From: Castanea sativa
Taxonomy: Eukaryota; Streptophyta; Magnoliopsida; Fagales; Fagaceae
Direction of reading: 5' to 3'
DNA length: 64,000 bases
NCBI RefSeq assembly: GCF_040712315.1
Contig: NC_134016.1
Span: forward strand, 49,106,986-49,170,985
Position numbers and translations under genes: made by a program. Positions 12,030 to 23,774 of the stretch are shown here, piece by piece (positions within the stretch are counted from its first letter, which is position 1; each line of letters begins with the position of its first letter). The notes under the pieces were generated by a model. The model searched no databases. It had not been told where the DNA came from and saw only the letters and a list, made by a program, of their open reading frames with translations.

Positions 12030-12386
12030 ACCGCTGCACTTTTACAAGACACGTTTCCAAGGCCCAAAAAGAAAGAACTTAAAGATTGGGGAAAAACTGC
12101 TCTTATATTGGAAGAAATGATCAAAGCAAAGGAAGCCAACCTGAGTAGAATCATCATTCTGAACAATTGCAAAGGAACAGTATAACTATATAACAATGAT
12201 AGAGTGCCAGCTTGGCAGGAGCACACCTTTTTGTCTGATACTAGGCAGCTTATGCAACAAGGATTGTCTGTTCATTTGGTTTATGTACCTAAAGTTATAA
12301 TCTCCCATGTATTAGAACTTGCTAATAGGTCTACTAGGTTCTCTTTGCATGTCTACAATCTTTGTATGAACTCTATGGAGGCTTAG
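12030..12386 (+). pseudogene. RNase H-like fragment, copy D1
   Basis: The reading frame carries EEMIKAKEANLSRIIILNN, an in-frame TAA at about 12,183, then PAWQEHTFLSD and HLVYVPKVI, ending HVYNLCMNSMEA. The alternation of helix and strand, with ILNNCKGTVQ where other RNase H-like retroelement domains have an SDC/SDS motif, suggests a decayed RVT_3-type domain. The similarity is weak and the catalytic acids are not clear. An intact-frame copy lies at 49,438-49,782. It may instead be an unrelated unknown protein. Confidence 0.4.
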
Positions 12387-12529
12387 CCTCTTTTTGTTTT
12401 TCTCCATCAATCTAATATGTTTATCAGGTATTAAAAATAAAATAAAAAATAAAAAAAAGGTGTTGTATTCTAATTTTTCAAGAATTTTTGTGTTGGGGAG
12501 TGGGGATGCCAGGCATCCAAGACTAACAC

Positions 12530-12960
12530 ATTTTATTTTTATTTGAGCTAATAATACACAGGCTCACAGTGGACATAGTTTTACATGACTAATCCATTCA
12601 TCATACCAAACTCTTTTTTTTCTTTCTTATAGAAGGTGAAGGAGATGAACTCATCAAAGCTTCTTCTAAAAAAAAACTCAACAAAGCTATATCCCTATAT
12701 CACAACTTTACTCCTGAGCTGATCCCTGATTAAACCGCTGCATTTACAACACAAGTTTCCAAGGCCCAAAAAGAAAAGACTTAAAGATGGGGGAAACCTG
12801 CTCTTATATAATCTAATTAAGTTCTGAAATATGGTCTCACAATAGAACCCACTAAGAAAACTGGATCAACATACTTAGATTCAATCCAACATTAATTTGG
12901 GCCATTGAAATATCTGCTACAATCGAAGGCATGCCTAGGCCCAGAACAAAAAAGGAAAGT
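12530..12960. repeat. Internal repeat unit of block D
   Basis: Repeats 11,845-12,100 (gctaataatatgcaggctca ... ggtgaaggagatgaactca ... ttaaaccgctgca) and continues into a second motif (ccaaggcccaaaaagaaa ... gaacccactaagaaaactgg). That motif also occurs at 14,740-14,905, 50,130-50,330 and 52,210-52,425. This is a small dispersed family confined to this part of the window. Confidence 0.65.
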
Positions 12961-14400
12961 GATACATTTTGAATACTAGATTTTGAGTAGCACTTAAAGA
13001 GTTGGCTTTCCTTAGATGGTACAGAGCTTCATTCCTAAAGCTTGTAATTTCTATGATCTGCAGTGAGTCCCCCAATTTAATCCTTGATTAAAAACCTTGA
13101 TTCTAAAAGGTTTATTGAGAGAAAAGGTTCAATCAATTATCAAACCAGATGTGTTACACTCCCTAATGGCTTCGTTTCTATTGCATAGATCCACACCACA
13201 GCACAAGTAAAGCTTAATAAATTATTTTTTAAAATTGGGTGTTTTTTTTTATGGCCTATGTTCACTTAGAAAACCCTTGAGGGCTATATCTTTATTTTAT
13301 GAGAGTGTCGTACATCTGTATTACAATGATCCCAACATGGATATATATAGGAGACTAAATTCTAAACTGACCATACACTAATTATGTTTAATAAACTTCT
13401 AGACTTTTAGTACAAGTAGAAGACTTGGCTTGCCCACAAACTAAAATTGAGCTTAAGCGTATGGCCTAATATATCTCTAACATTTGTTTTGTGTTTTTTG
13501 CAGTGGAATTGACAGAACTTTGTTGGCCATCTAAAAATGCAGGTTTGAATTGTTTGCTGCTACAAAGCTCATGCGTCCAAATGCAAGGAACCTAAGCACC
13601 AAAAGACAACAAGGTATGTATTGATGGCAACTGCTTTATGTTCATGGAAATTAAGGACCTTCATTATTCATAGATTAGGACAAATAGCAATGACTTTTCT
13701 GTATCAAAATTCATTATGATCCGTAAAAATAGCCACCGATTCTTTTAACTAAGATGCAACTTATGATTGCACCGAAGATGCTGTACTGAAGTCTGAAGAT
13801 GACTGCCACATGCGACTTTCAAACCCTTAATAGTTCTTTCATCCATATTGCATTAAAAGCTTCTTCTTCTTCTTCTTTATTTAGTACATTTAAATATTAA
13901 AACCCTGACTGTTGTGTAAAATATAATTCCTTATGCAGATTCTAACACAATAAATCTTACTAACAAAGTAATTGATATTATACACTAGTTCTAGGATAAA
14001 CTCAAAAAGTCATTTAAGCATTTATCTATGGATTATTGGAGGAGAAAGTACATCTTATATCAATACTTTCAGTAACAACCCAATGAATGAATGTCATGTG
14101 GTTTTATCTTATACTTTTTTGCTGAAGACCATCCTACCAACTTCCCATGTTGTATTCGGTATTCACTAATATAATCACTAGGAATCTAAGTACAAACGCC
14201 CCAAAATCCTCCACGTGTCTGTGTCGAACATGTGCATGCCGTTGACACTCCTATCTTTTGCATGTGTGCCTTGGTATGTGAGAAGCAAAAAACATAGTTT
14301 TTTTTTATTTTAAAATTATTCCTTTGATTTTAAATGGAGTTTTGGAATCTTTAATTTTCAGTAAGTTCACGTGGGTACACAACACAAATAACTAAGAAAT
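12961..14400. other. Non-coding remainder of block D copy 1
   Basis: Includes a 120-bp word at 13,500-13,620 (gtggaattgacagaactttg ... accaaaag, followed by gtatgt) that recurs at 50,880 and, in altered form, at 52,770. It looks exon-like because of the following gtatgt, but I found no convincing reading frame. Confidence 0.5.
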
Positions 14401-14402
14401 TT

Positions 14403-14545
14403 AGGGAGTGTTTGATAAAGGATTTTAAACAACGTTTTTCATTGTTTAAACAACATTACACGTATTTCTACATATTTTTTTCACGCACACATATTTTCAA
14501 AAAATACAAACAACGTTACTAAAACAATATTACCAAACATCTCCT
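14403..14545. mobile_element. Short MITE with TTA flanks
   Basis: About 140 bp between gggagtgtttg and its complement caaacatctcc, each side bordered by tta. Same terminal style as the elements at 10,558 and 42,310. Confidence 0.55.
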
Positions 14546-14930
14546 TAGATTTCAAAAGAGATGGACAAAGAGGCCAATCAAAGATTCAAAAGAAACATTG
14601 AACATACAAAGACCGGCAAAACGAAGAAGAAAAAGCAATTCAAAAGCAGAGAAAAAAGCCTTGGTTCCAATAAATACCAGCAATATCAGCCAGTACAGCA
14701 CGAAATTAACTCCCTTACTTACGAGGCACATTTCCAAGACCAAAAAAGAAAGAACTTAAAAGATGCCAACAAGGGAGGCAAGCAGCTGATTGTCCCCAAA
14801 CCCAAGGAATAAGATTGTCTAAGTTCTGAAATATGGACCTCACAAGAGAACCCACTAAGAAAAACTGGATCAACGTACTTAGATTCAATCCAACATTAAT
14901 TATGGGGGTTTGACTTTGTCATTTGGATTA
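14546..14930. repeat. Dispersed D-family motif
   Basis: Positions 14,725-14,905 repeat the caaga-ccaaaaaagaaagaactta ... actggatcaacgtacttagattc motif seen at 12,750, 50,130 and 52,210. A short lysine-rich plus-strand frame over 14,561-14,812 has no recognisable domain; I do not call it a gene. Confidence 0.5.
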
Positions 14931-14934
14931 TTAT

Positions 14935-15350
14935 TTATTTTTTGATAATATGCAATTTCATTAAAACGAAAAGGAAGAACAAAGTGGGAATCTCCCTTAC
15001 AAACAGCCTCAAGAGAGGGAGGGAGATTTCCTTTGGAATAACAAAAAGGGTGAATGGAGTTCAAAGCAAATTTTGCAGTTTCATGTGCTGCAGAATTACA
15101 AGTCCTCCGGACCAAACAAAATTATAAAAACTTGAAACTAGCAGTAAAACTACGGATGTTACTAATGGTTGTGCTTAGAGGCCAGCTTGGGATAATATCA
15201 GGGTGAGCCAGAGGGTCAAAGCACATTTTTGCATCCCCTTCAAAGATGACCAAAATCCATCTCTCTTGGATAGCTAAGTGCACAGCCCACTAGAAAGCCA
15301 CGGCTTCAGCTTGTGAAGGAGAACAGAGGTGAAAGCTCGTTACCCCACAT
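14935..15350 (-). pseudogene. Retroelement RNase H domain remnant (RVT_3 type)
   Basis: On the minus strand: PSQAEAVAF, a stop, WAVHLAIQERWILVIFEGDA, then STTISNIRSFTASF, and after a frame change VRRTCNSAAHETAKFAL ending with NLPPSLEAVCKGD. The E...A / EGDA / N-AAHE-AKFA pattern is typical of the RNase H-like domain found at the end of plant LINE-type polyproteins and of related host fragments. The stop and frameshift make it non-functional. Confidence 0.65.
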
Positions 15351-16640
15351 GAATAGGACTTCCCCAATTATGTTTATATCCATGCATGCTTTTGTCAATT
15401 GGCTAATCACTTAAACAATTGGGCTTCAAATTGTTTAATTAGCTTAAAATTGACTAAGTTGCAATTAAAAGGGGTGTTACTCTCACCTAGCTTGGAGACT
15501 CAAAAAGAACTATGTGGTGCTTCTGCAGCAATAACTACTCTAGAAGGAACTTTCACCCTCCAAAATTTTTCCAAGTGAAGGCATGACTTCCTCCAATCGT
15601 TAGGGCTCTATAATAATAAGTCCCTAATACTACTTATCAACAACATGGTTAATTGGAGCTTGTCTGTAGACTATACTTAAGGTCTAGTTATGTAATTGGG
15701 GGAGAAATTTAGTTTACTCTTGTCATATAACCTGACAGATAGAGTTGAACCTACTACTAGGAACCATTTTACTCTCAAAAGTTCCTAATACTACTTTTGA
15801 ACCACATAGTTAATTAGAGTTTGTCTCTATGTTAGATTTATGTTCTGATAATGTAGTTGGGAGATAAACTGATTTAACTTCAGCAGTTTTATTTGACAGA
15901 TAGATATGTTGAACATGAGCTTAGGCTGTACAGAGGATGACTATGAAAATGAAATTGATCAAAACCAGTCAACTAACTCCAAGAGAGATATGTAGAAAAC
16001 TTTTATGCATGCCATTTTCTCTGTTCTTATTTCCTACTGAGGATTTAAAAAGGTGGCAAATATAGAATACACACCTCTTCCATTCTTCTTTTTTCGTTAC
16101 TCTTTTCACCTTCACCAAACAATATGCACTATTGTTCACTTCCCTTCTACCCTCATTGAAATGAATCTATTTCACAGCTAAGATACCTAACAGTGTACAT
16201 GCAGACATATCATTTCAAATTTTAAAAGACATGACATCAAATACAACTTTTTGAACCCTAAAATGTATCCATGTTCCTAATCCTCATCAATCCTTTCACT
16301 TTTCCTCCTACCAAACCCACTCCAGAACAGTCTACTATTCGCAGATCAATATATGAGCCCATATGCAAATGGGCTAAAGCTAGTGCCTCTTAACTTGCAC
16401 TTGAATTTTGAAAAAGTTCATAACATATAATGATCTCAACAGACTAGTGAGTCAAATATCATATCTGAATAAAGTTCAGAAAAGCATCCATTGAATATTG
16501 AATATGCAATATGCAGTACTGAAAGCTGACTGTTGCAAAATAAAACAAAATTTCAGCTGATTGTAATACAACACAAAACCCAACAATAAGACAATTTCTA
16601 CAAAACCCAGATGAGCAAAATACAACACAAAGTCGTGATT
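15351..16640. other. Intergenic DNA with a degenerate tandem repeat
   Basis: Two related units of about 130-150 bp lie at roughly 15,618-15,750 and 15,778-15,910 (shared words: ctaatactact, aacatggttaatt/cacatagttaatt, gacagatag). The rest shows no gene. Confidence 0.4.
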
Positions 16641-16940
16641 AATTAGATTACCAGGGCACGGATTGGCATGAAAAACCGTGACAGTGAAAGTGGAAAACAG
16701 AGACAAACCTGAGGATTAAACAATCTCAATTCCCACAAATAATGAAGCATCAAGCTGCACAGAACCCACAAAAATAAATAAAAACAAATGGGTATCTCTG
16801 GAAAAATGGAAAAAAGTGGAAAACAGAGACAAACCTGAGGAAATCCCATAGGAGTGGAGTGGTCTTTGTGTGTGGGCATGATGAGTTAAGAAATGATGCC
16901 TCTTTCTCTTTGAAGATAGAGTCCACTGAGAATAAAAAAT
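16641..16940 (-). pseudogene. SNM1/Apollo-like nuclease fragment, copy D0
   Basis: Third and most decayed copy. It keeps the complement of gtgacagtgaaag and caatctcaattcccacaaat (the VEIEI-type exon), the splice junction ttaccagggcac, and a 5' remnant at 16,840-16,930 around the former HxHxDH region. The frame is broken in several places. A short stretch, gtggaaaacagagacaaacctgagga, occurs twice (near 16,690 and 16,816), a local duplication inside the former intron. Confidence 0.6.
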
Positions 16941-17120
16941 CCTTTGGGCAAATGTAATTTACACTGATATAGCCAAATCGACCATCTCTCTATTTTATGA
17001 GCTCATGCTTTGAAGAAAAATATATTGATGAAGAAAGGGAAGCAAGTGAAACATAGTTCTTATTATTTGAAGAGAATTATTTTACATCTACAAATAAAGT
17101 TGGTAGTTAATTTTCCAAGC

Positions 17121-17122
<2 letters not shown>

Positions 17123-17161
<39 letters not shown>
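17123..17161. repeat. (AT)n microsatellite
   Basis: Nearly 40 bp of uninterrupted ta/at dinucleotides downstream of the receptor kinase. Confidence 0.95.
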
Positions 17162-17163
<2 letters not shown>

Positions 17164-17488
17164 ATAGATTTAATACACTAATACAAGATTGTAGGAAATT
17201 ATTTGAGCTACTCACGCGTACAAAAGAAACATATAGAAGACAAGGTATATGAAACATGCAGAATACTTCTTATTCAATGAATAACCATAAGCAAGCTTAT
17301 ATATAATGCCAGAAAAAGTATTTCCATCGAATGTAACACTTTGAAGGAGCACCAAACTTTTTGGACCTGCGAATAGTTAGTAGAAAACAACATTAAGAGA
17401 GAAGATCAAAATAAGTAAATAACTTAATACCAACATTAAGATGGTGAGAAGTTTCATTTTTACCTTCCATATAGCCAAGCATGTTGTG

Positions 17489-20400
17489 CTAAATCCCAGC
17501 ACCAAGAATGATGTCCCTAACCAAATGCAACTCAGAGATGGCCTTACTAATGTCCCATCGTTCTTGTGGCAACTCCATAGAGCATGCCACTCCGACCTTG
17601 ACCATGGATATCAAACACTCCTTTATTTTATTTGCAAGCCTACCATTGTGATTTCCAAGAACTTCATCAACATTATTTAAAAGTTTTGGATCCACGATTT
17701 CCATTACACCATCAGGTAAGGCCATGCTAGCATAGTTGTGAAGGTTAAGGCCTCCTTCAAACACACTATTTGTGGGTCTCTTTCTTGTTATCATCTCCAA
17801 CAATAAAATTCCATAGCTGTACACATCTCCTTTGGTTGACACCTCACTTCCTAGACCATACTCTGCCATTAAGAATATTTAATATAGATAATGTGTTCAC
17901 ATTATGTTTTGGGGCCTCAAAATAATCATTGTAAATATGGGAAAGCATATGTTAACAATTAAAAAGTACAATAAATCGTGCTTACCTGGAGGCGTGTACC
18001 CTATTGTTCCTCTTATTCCAATCGAACTACTTTCTTTCGAATTGGTAGGTCTTAAAAGAAACTTCGCAAGCCCAAAATCTCCAACATGAGCAATCATATC
18101 ACAATCAAAAAGAATGTTACTTGGCTTTACATCACAATGAACAACTGGCATTGGGCAATGGTGGTGTAGGTAATCGAGTGCACAAGCAACATCAATGGCA
18201 ATGTTTGTTCTTTGAAGAATGGTCAGACTTCGTATCTCTACTTGCATGATATTTGTTTCGAGATCCATGTGCAGCCAATTTTCTAGACTTCCATTTGGCA
18301 TGAACTCGTAAACTAGAGCCCTAAAATCATTGCCACGAAAATCCACACTTGAGCAAGAAGTTATGATCTTCACAAGATTTCGGTGACGAATATTTTTCAA
18401 GGCTTCACACTCAGAGATGAAGCTCCTAGAAGCTCCTTGACGTTCAGTATTTAGTACCTTAATTGCAACAATTGCTCTGTCCTCACCAAGGATGCCTTTA
18501 TACACTGAGCCAAAACTACCAACACCAATCAAATTTGCTAACGAAAATTCATCAGTTGCTTTAAGGAGCATTTGGTAAGATACTCTCAAAAATGATTGCT
18601 TCAAGGAAGATTCTAAAGATTTATCATTTCCTTTATTTTTGTGCCAATAAAATAAGAAAAATGACACTATGGTTATTACCAAAATCACACATGCCATTGA
18701 GATTACCACTTTAAGTGCAAAATGCCACTTTATTTTCTTGTCTTCTTTTGTTAAGCACCTCGGCAACTTTAGTTCTAATATGCCCCCACATAATCTTCTA
18801 TTTCCATTGAGTGATATTGTGCTAGCATTTGCGAACACCCCTTTTGTTGGAACCTCTCCTTGAAAATCATTGAAGGATAAATTCAAATTCTTGAGGGAGA
18901 GTTTTTCCAATAAATTTGGAATTGCACCAGAGAAGTTGTTCCGGGAAAGATCCATGACTTGAATACCTCTCGAAGTACTCAAGGATATTGGAATTTCTCC
19001 TTGAAATAAATTTCCCTCTACGTAAAGGTACTCAAGGCTTGTGCAAGAGCCTAGACTGCTTGGAATTTTACCTGACAACTTGTTTTCAGATAAGTTCAAC
19101 ACTTCTAATTGGACAAGATTGCCAACCTCAGAAGGAAGTGATCCTACAAAAAAGTTCTGACCTAAAAAAAGTCCAATTGATAGCATTGGAATTGCAAATA
19201 GTTGCTTTGGAATGTTGCCACTAAGATTGTTTTGAGAAAGATCTAACACCAACAAATTTTGACAATTTTCTATATTTGGTGGGATAGTTCCTTCCAATTT
19301 GTTAAATGATAAGCCTAGTTCATTTAACAATGTTAAGTTTCCAAGGGTAATTGGTAACCTTCCTGAAAGTTTATTATTATATAAATGTAATCGTTGTAAC
19401 TTTTTAAGTTTGCCAATGTCCTCTGGGATTGTCCCTGAGAATTTGTTATCATTCATCACTAAGATTGTCAAGTTGACCAAATTACCCATCCCGAAAGGGA
19501 TCTCTCCAAAAATAAGATTTTCACTAATTGCAAAAACGGTAAGCTGGGTTGAAAGATTACCCAAAACATTATGCAACGTACCTTTGAATCGATTCCTCGA
19601 AAGATCTATTTTCCGTAAACTGCTACAATTGAGTAGAGATTGAAAGAAATTCATTTCATCATCATTTCCACTTTCTAAATTATTATCAGCAATTACTAAT
19701 GCCTCCAAATGGTGTAAGCCTCCAAAATTGACTGAAAGTTTTCCTGTAAAATTGTTGCTGTTAACTTCGAAATGTTGTAGCTCTGAAGCATTAGATAATG
19801 AGACTGGAAGAGATCCGGTAAATTGGTTTTCATAGATTAGAAAATACTGGAGATTCGGAAGGGTGAGGAATAAATTTGTAGGAAGACTTCCACTAAACTC
19901 ATTTTCCATTAGTGAAAAATCAGTTATAGACGAAAGATTATATAAAGATGGAGGTCTCCCCCCAGAGAGTTTATTCCCACCCAGCTGAAGAAAATTTAAG
20001 CTTTTTAATTGACCCAATGCATCCGGAATGTGCCCTCCCAGAAAGTTGAGGGATGCATCTAATTCTAGTAGAGAGCTAAGGTTCCCAATGAAAGTTGGAA
20101 TTTCTCCCTTGAGATTGTTCTCGTAAACATAAAGATACTCCATTGGAACAACGGGAAAGGTTTGCAGGAATTTCCCCTTGGAAGGAGTTATTAGACAACC
20201 GCAATACTTGCAACCTGAATAGACGGCCAACTTCATCAGGGATTTTGCCTCCAATGGAGTTGTCTGCCAGCACAATTTCCCTAAGGAAGCTGAGGTTGCC
20301 TATGTATGGAGACAAGGAACCCACCAAACCTCTGGCCTGAAGATCTAACTTTATGACTCTTCTATGCTTGTGGCCGCACGTAACACCTTCCCACTCACAG

Positions 20401-20630
20401 AAATGGAGGGAATCATTCCATGAGCTGAAAATGTTTTTAGGGTCTCGTGATATTTGTGTCTTGAAGCCCAACAAAGCCAGATGATCAGTCTCATTCCCAC
20501 CGAAATAAGTGGAGGTGGCAATACTAATGCCAAAAACAGCAAGAGTTTCTACATGCAGCAGTACAACGAACAAGAGAAGGATGGTTTGGAATTGAATTGA
20601 GCACAATAATCTCAGACTCATTGCTTGCAT
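17489..20630 (-). pseudogene. LRR receptor kinase, Xa21/EFR class (subfamily XII), one frameshift
   Basis: Membrane receptor kinase of the innate-immunity class. The start is MQAMSLRLL followed by a hydrophobic signal peptide. Then come the N-terminal LRR cap (ETDHLALLGFK ... SWNDSLHFCEWEGVTC), about twenty LRRs of the NLSGxIP type, a membrane helix (VVISMACVILVITIVSFFLF) and a kinase. The kinase has GVGSFGSVYKG, VAIKVL, HCDVKPSN and DFGLAKF. HCD instead of HRD makes it a non-RD kinase, as in Xa21, EFR and FLS2. Exon 1 ends at 17,986 (CCAG/GTAAG), the intron is 17,985-17,863, and exon 2 runs 17,862-17,489, ending VRDIILGAGI with TAG. The usual second exon is in place, and the total of about 1,000 residues is normal. 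The one lesion is a frame change at about 20,141-20,142, within the fourth LRR, best explained by a 2-base loss after SRCSN. It is either a very young pseudogene or an assembly error; everything else is open. Confidence 0.85.
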
Positions 20631-21060
20631 TTTGATGCCTTACTTGTGGAAAAGGCCTAGACTCTTTTTGTGGGTATGGTTGATGCCTTACTTGTGGAAA
20701 ACCAATTGATATTGATCTTGAAGTCAACTTTTGAGGCTGAGCTGCAATTATTCTTTGTGGAAAACCAATTAATTATACTTTTTTTCCCTTAATGAGACAA
20801 AGACCAAGACTTCTTTTGGCGGTATTTGGTTGATGACTAACTTTGTTACCTATGTACTGTTGATTATCGACCTTGAAGGTAGCTGTTGAGGTTGAACTTG
20901 AAGTCTTGAACTACAATCACCATTTTTACTAAAATTTTCTTCCATTCTTAGTAGGTTACCAGTTTTATTGACGATAATTAACCAATTAATTCATTAGGAA
21001 TTGGGTGCACTAGGATTCCCAAGTAAATAGAACTAATTCATTGTTTGTGCTTTCAGAACA
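20631..21060. promoter_or_regulatory. Receptor-kinase upstream region
   Basis: AT-rich flank related to 590-1,760. It holds a short direct repeat, tgatgccttacttgtggaaaa, at 20,632-20,652 and 20,681-20,701. I could not choose a TATA box with confidence. Confidence 0.45.
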
Positions 21061-21519
21061 TTTAGATTTTGGAAGTACACAATTGCATGATACAAAATTC
21101 AAAATTCAGAGTTACATCTGAAAAATAAATAATCGGTCAGTGTCAAAGTCATAGTATATCAACTAATCATTTGAATAGGTAATTATTCAATATAAAATGT
21201 CATTTTCTAAACTCACTAGGTTATGAGAATATGCATGGCTTTTGAATAGAAATTGTGTTATGCCTTTTTGTTAGAATTCTTTTCCCTCTTATTGTGTATG
21301 CGCAAGTTTGTTTCTCAAAAAAAAAAGTCACGAGAATATGCAACTCTTTTCAATGCTTTCTACAATAGTGAATTAGTTCTATTTTCAAGGGAGTTCAACA
21401 TAGAGTTGATAATAATATAATCTAATCCTCCTCAAATCTTTATAGAAACCACGATGCTTCTTGTACTGGAGTGGAGGTGTAGGCGACTAGAAAGTAGATA
21501 ACGATATGAAAGTGAGCAG

Positions 21520-21550
<31 letters not shown>

Positions 21551-21572
21551 GGCAAACATAACAGGGGATATA
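21061..21572. other. Intergenic DNA, nothing recognised
   Basis: AT-rich with an (ATA)n tract at 21,521-21,544. No gene or element seen. Confidence 0.6.
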
Positions 21573-23518
21573 TTCATACACACACATCAACAAATGGCAA
21601 TCACCAATATATCCCTATTCATATGTCAGCATGACAAGTTGGATGGTGGGATTGTTAGTTTCCATTTTCTATGGCTAAGGTGGAAGTGGAAGTGGTCCAA
21701 ACAGCCAGTGAAAGAGTGATACACATTGGCTGTTGGACCAAATAATTATTTCCACCGTGTTTGACACTTCGAATAATAGTTTTTTTTCCCAGCCCGGTTT
21801 CACACTTTGCCTTTTCCCGGTTTTCCACATTGGATGAACTTGGACTCTGGACTTTGGAGCATTATAATTTTCCATCGTGTGTGACACTCAGAAAGATTCT
21901 TTTATTCTTCCGCTCTGTTTGTCAATTTGCTTTTTGCCTATTTCCACATTGAATGTACAAGCCATATCCTTAATTCATGTCTACCCTAAAACTAATTTTT
22001 CATTAAGATGTTGGTCACTTACACACCAGATTGATTTATTTCCAGCAAAGAACATCTATACAATATATCCTGTTGCACCATGTCTTGTTTTTTATTGCAC
22101 AAAAACTATTTTACACAACCCCAAAAGCAATCGAAATCATGATTTTCATGCAGAAATCATTACTTGAAATCATGATTTGAGTTGTTTTTTGGGTTGTGTA
22201 AAACAATGTAAAACATTTTGTGTGCAACAGATTTAATCCTTCTATTGTATTTGAAAAATTGTTGTTTAGACTCCTACAACGTCCATATCCATCAAAGATA
22301 CCTATCTGTTAATACTGTATTATTATTATTATTATTATTATTAACTGTCAGCTATTTGATTCAGATTCTACAGAGAATAAAGATGTAATTATATGTGATT
22401 TTTTTTTTTCTATTCAAGTTTGGACCTATTAGAGCTTCATGGTTTGTTTCATTTTTACCCTATGTTTAGATAGAAAGAGATAATTGAAAAGGAGTGAAGA
22501 TTGTAGAACTTATCACCCTAAACATACTGATGTAGGAAGTTATTCACAGAATGCCTAAACAAGATGAAACAATTTATTAGCATAGGATTGATCACCTTGA
22601 CAACCAGGATTTGGAATTTCTTGAAGGATTCTTTTTAAGCAGCTCTCTTACATTTTAATAAAATGATGACATTGCAAATTTTATTCGACGAGTTCCGAAT
22701 TTTCAAGAAAATTTATTTATTTATTTTAAAAATTAAAAAGACATGGATGTTCTTTTTATTCATTGCTTTTAATAAATAAATAAATTGGGGCAGTGAAGAA
22801 AGGTCAGATTGTGAGAGTGAAAAGGAAGAAATGGCTCAATGGTATTAGTGTTAGTATAAGTGGGTTTTTTCTACTTACCAAAAAATGAAAAAAAGGTTTT
22901 TCCAATATGGCTAATCCAGCTTTGCCATGGAGTCAATTTAATGCTAGTAGATTGGTCTTGCTTCAAACTTCTTTTATGGTTCAGAAGACTTGTTAACAGG
23001 TCTTCTGAAGTATAAAAGAAGTTTGTGCCCCCTGAGTAGTAACATCTTGCATGTGGGGCATTTGACATTTTGACTCAGAATATTTTTGGTAATCTTGTGA
23101 AATTTCTCTCATCATTTCCTACAAAGAAGAGAGTTAAATTAAAAAAAAAAAAAAAAAAAAAAATTGAACTCAGCAATATGAATGTGCAACCTAGACAATA
23201 TTTATATCTTAAAGCTTTGATTGCACCCCCTTTCTTGGGAAAAGATGCTTCCAACATGTTGGGAGCCTTGGGCTCCAACCACTAATAGTAACGTGAGATC
23301 AGTTTTTTCTTTTGTTTTTAGTGGTTAGAGCCCAAAACTCTCCCTTTGAATTTGACTTATTGTACATAGCTTTGGCATAAGATGGAATACTTAAACGTTT
23401 GATTCAGATTTTCAGTATCTATCTGTTGGGCCTTCACCATACTACAAATGGACCACCATACTACAAATGGACTACATTTATGAACACCATGATGAGGTAG
23501 TTTCTTTACACACTCCAT
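21573..23518. repeat. Duplicated block epsilon, copy 1
   Basis: About 1.95 kb repeated at 42,737-44,648 with high identity (ends cacacacatcaacaaatggc and gtagtttctttacaca). It includes a (TTA)n tract at 22,317-22,342, longer in copy 2. No convincing protein. Small frames such as 22,871-23,068 are not conserved as coding. Confidence 0.85.
22966..23023. other. Near-perfect 24-bp hairpin in block epsilon
   Basis: Arms 22,966-22,989 and 23,000-23,023 pair in 22 of 24 positions around a 10-nt loop containing gttaac. In the paralogue (44,119-44,141 with 44,152-44,174) one pair has changed on both sides: G22,984/C23,005 became A44,136/T44,157. The stem is therefore preserved. Function unknown; the stem is short for a plant microRNA precursor. 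Confidence 0.6.
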
Positions 23519-23532
23519 CAATATATATATAT

Positions 23533-23772
23533 CCAGCTTATTTTTGGCATTATAATTATTTTGAATTATTTTCATGGATATATCTCTCATACCCCATATT
23601 TTGTTTTACATCTATTTCTTGATAACTCTTCCGTTCCCTTTTATTTATTTCTTCGTCTGCTATTATTTCATCATTTTCTATTACATCTGCAAATGGTAGG
23701 CTGAGCCTCCTTCTAACCATTCTATTTGTTATTCTGTGATTATTTGTTCAGATTAACATTTGCTTCCCTGTT
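23533..23772. repeat. 240-bp viral leader-type block, copy 1
   Basis: Direct repeat of 24,966-25,203 with few differences, including an extra ta near 23,580. In the second copy the minus strand has an ATG frame of 54 codons (25,154 to 24,990) with a charged, coding-like composition (MVRRRLSLPFADV at its start). In this copy the extra two bases break that frame near its end. It may be the beginning of a unit B protein; it matches no family I recognise. Confidence 0.5.
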
Positions 23773-23774
23773 AT

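Larger units (their letters stand above)
9832..14340. repeat. Duplicated block D, copy 1
   Basis: Matches 46,289-46,351 and then 47,391-51,755 over most of its length. The junction near 9,893 lacks about 1.04 kb that is present at 46,352-47,390, including an intron end of the nuclease fragment. The block includes that fragment, a MITE, a (GA)n tract, an RNase H-like scrap and non-coding DNA. Segments 11,040-11,860 and 12,960-14,340 show no gene beyond what is listed separately. Confidence 0.8.

Noticed and set aside
14561..14812. 83-codon Lys-rich frame
   Set aside because: Lies in a dispersed non-coding repeat and is not conserved in the other copies.
17010..17257. Frames on both strands around 17.1 kb
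   Set aside because: They read through the (AT)n microsatellite (Tyr-Ile repeats); not coding.
22966..23023. MicroRNA gene
   Set aside because: The 24-bp stem is too short for a confident plant precursor and there is no expression evidence; kept only as a hairpin.
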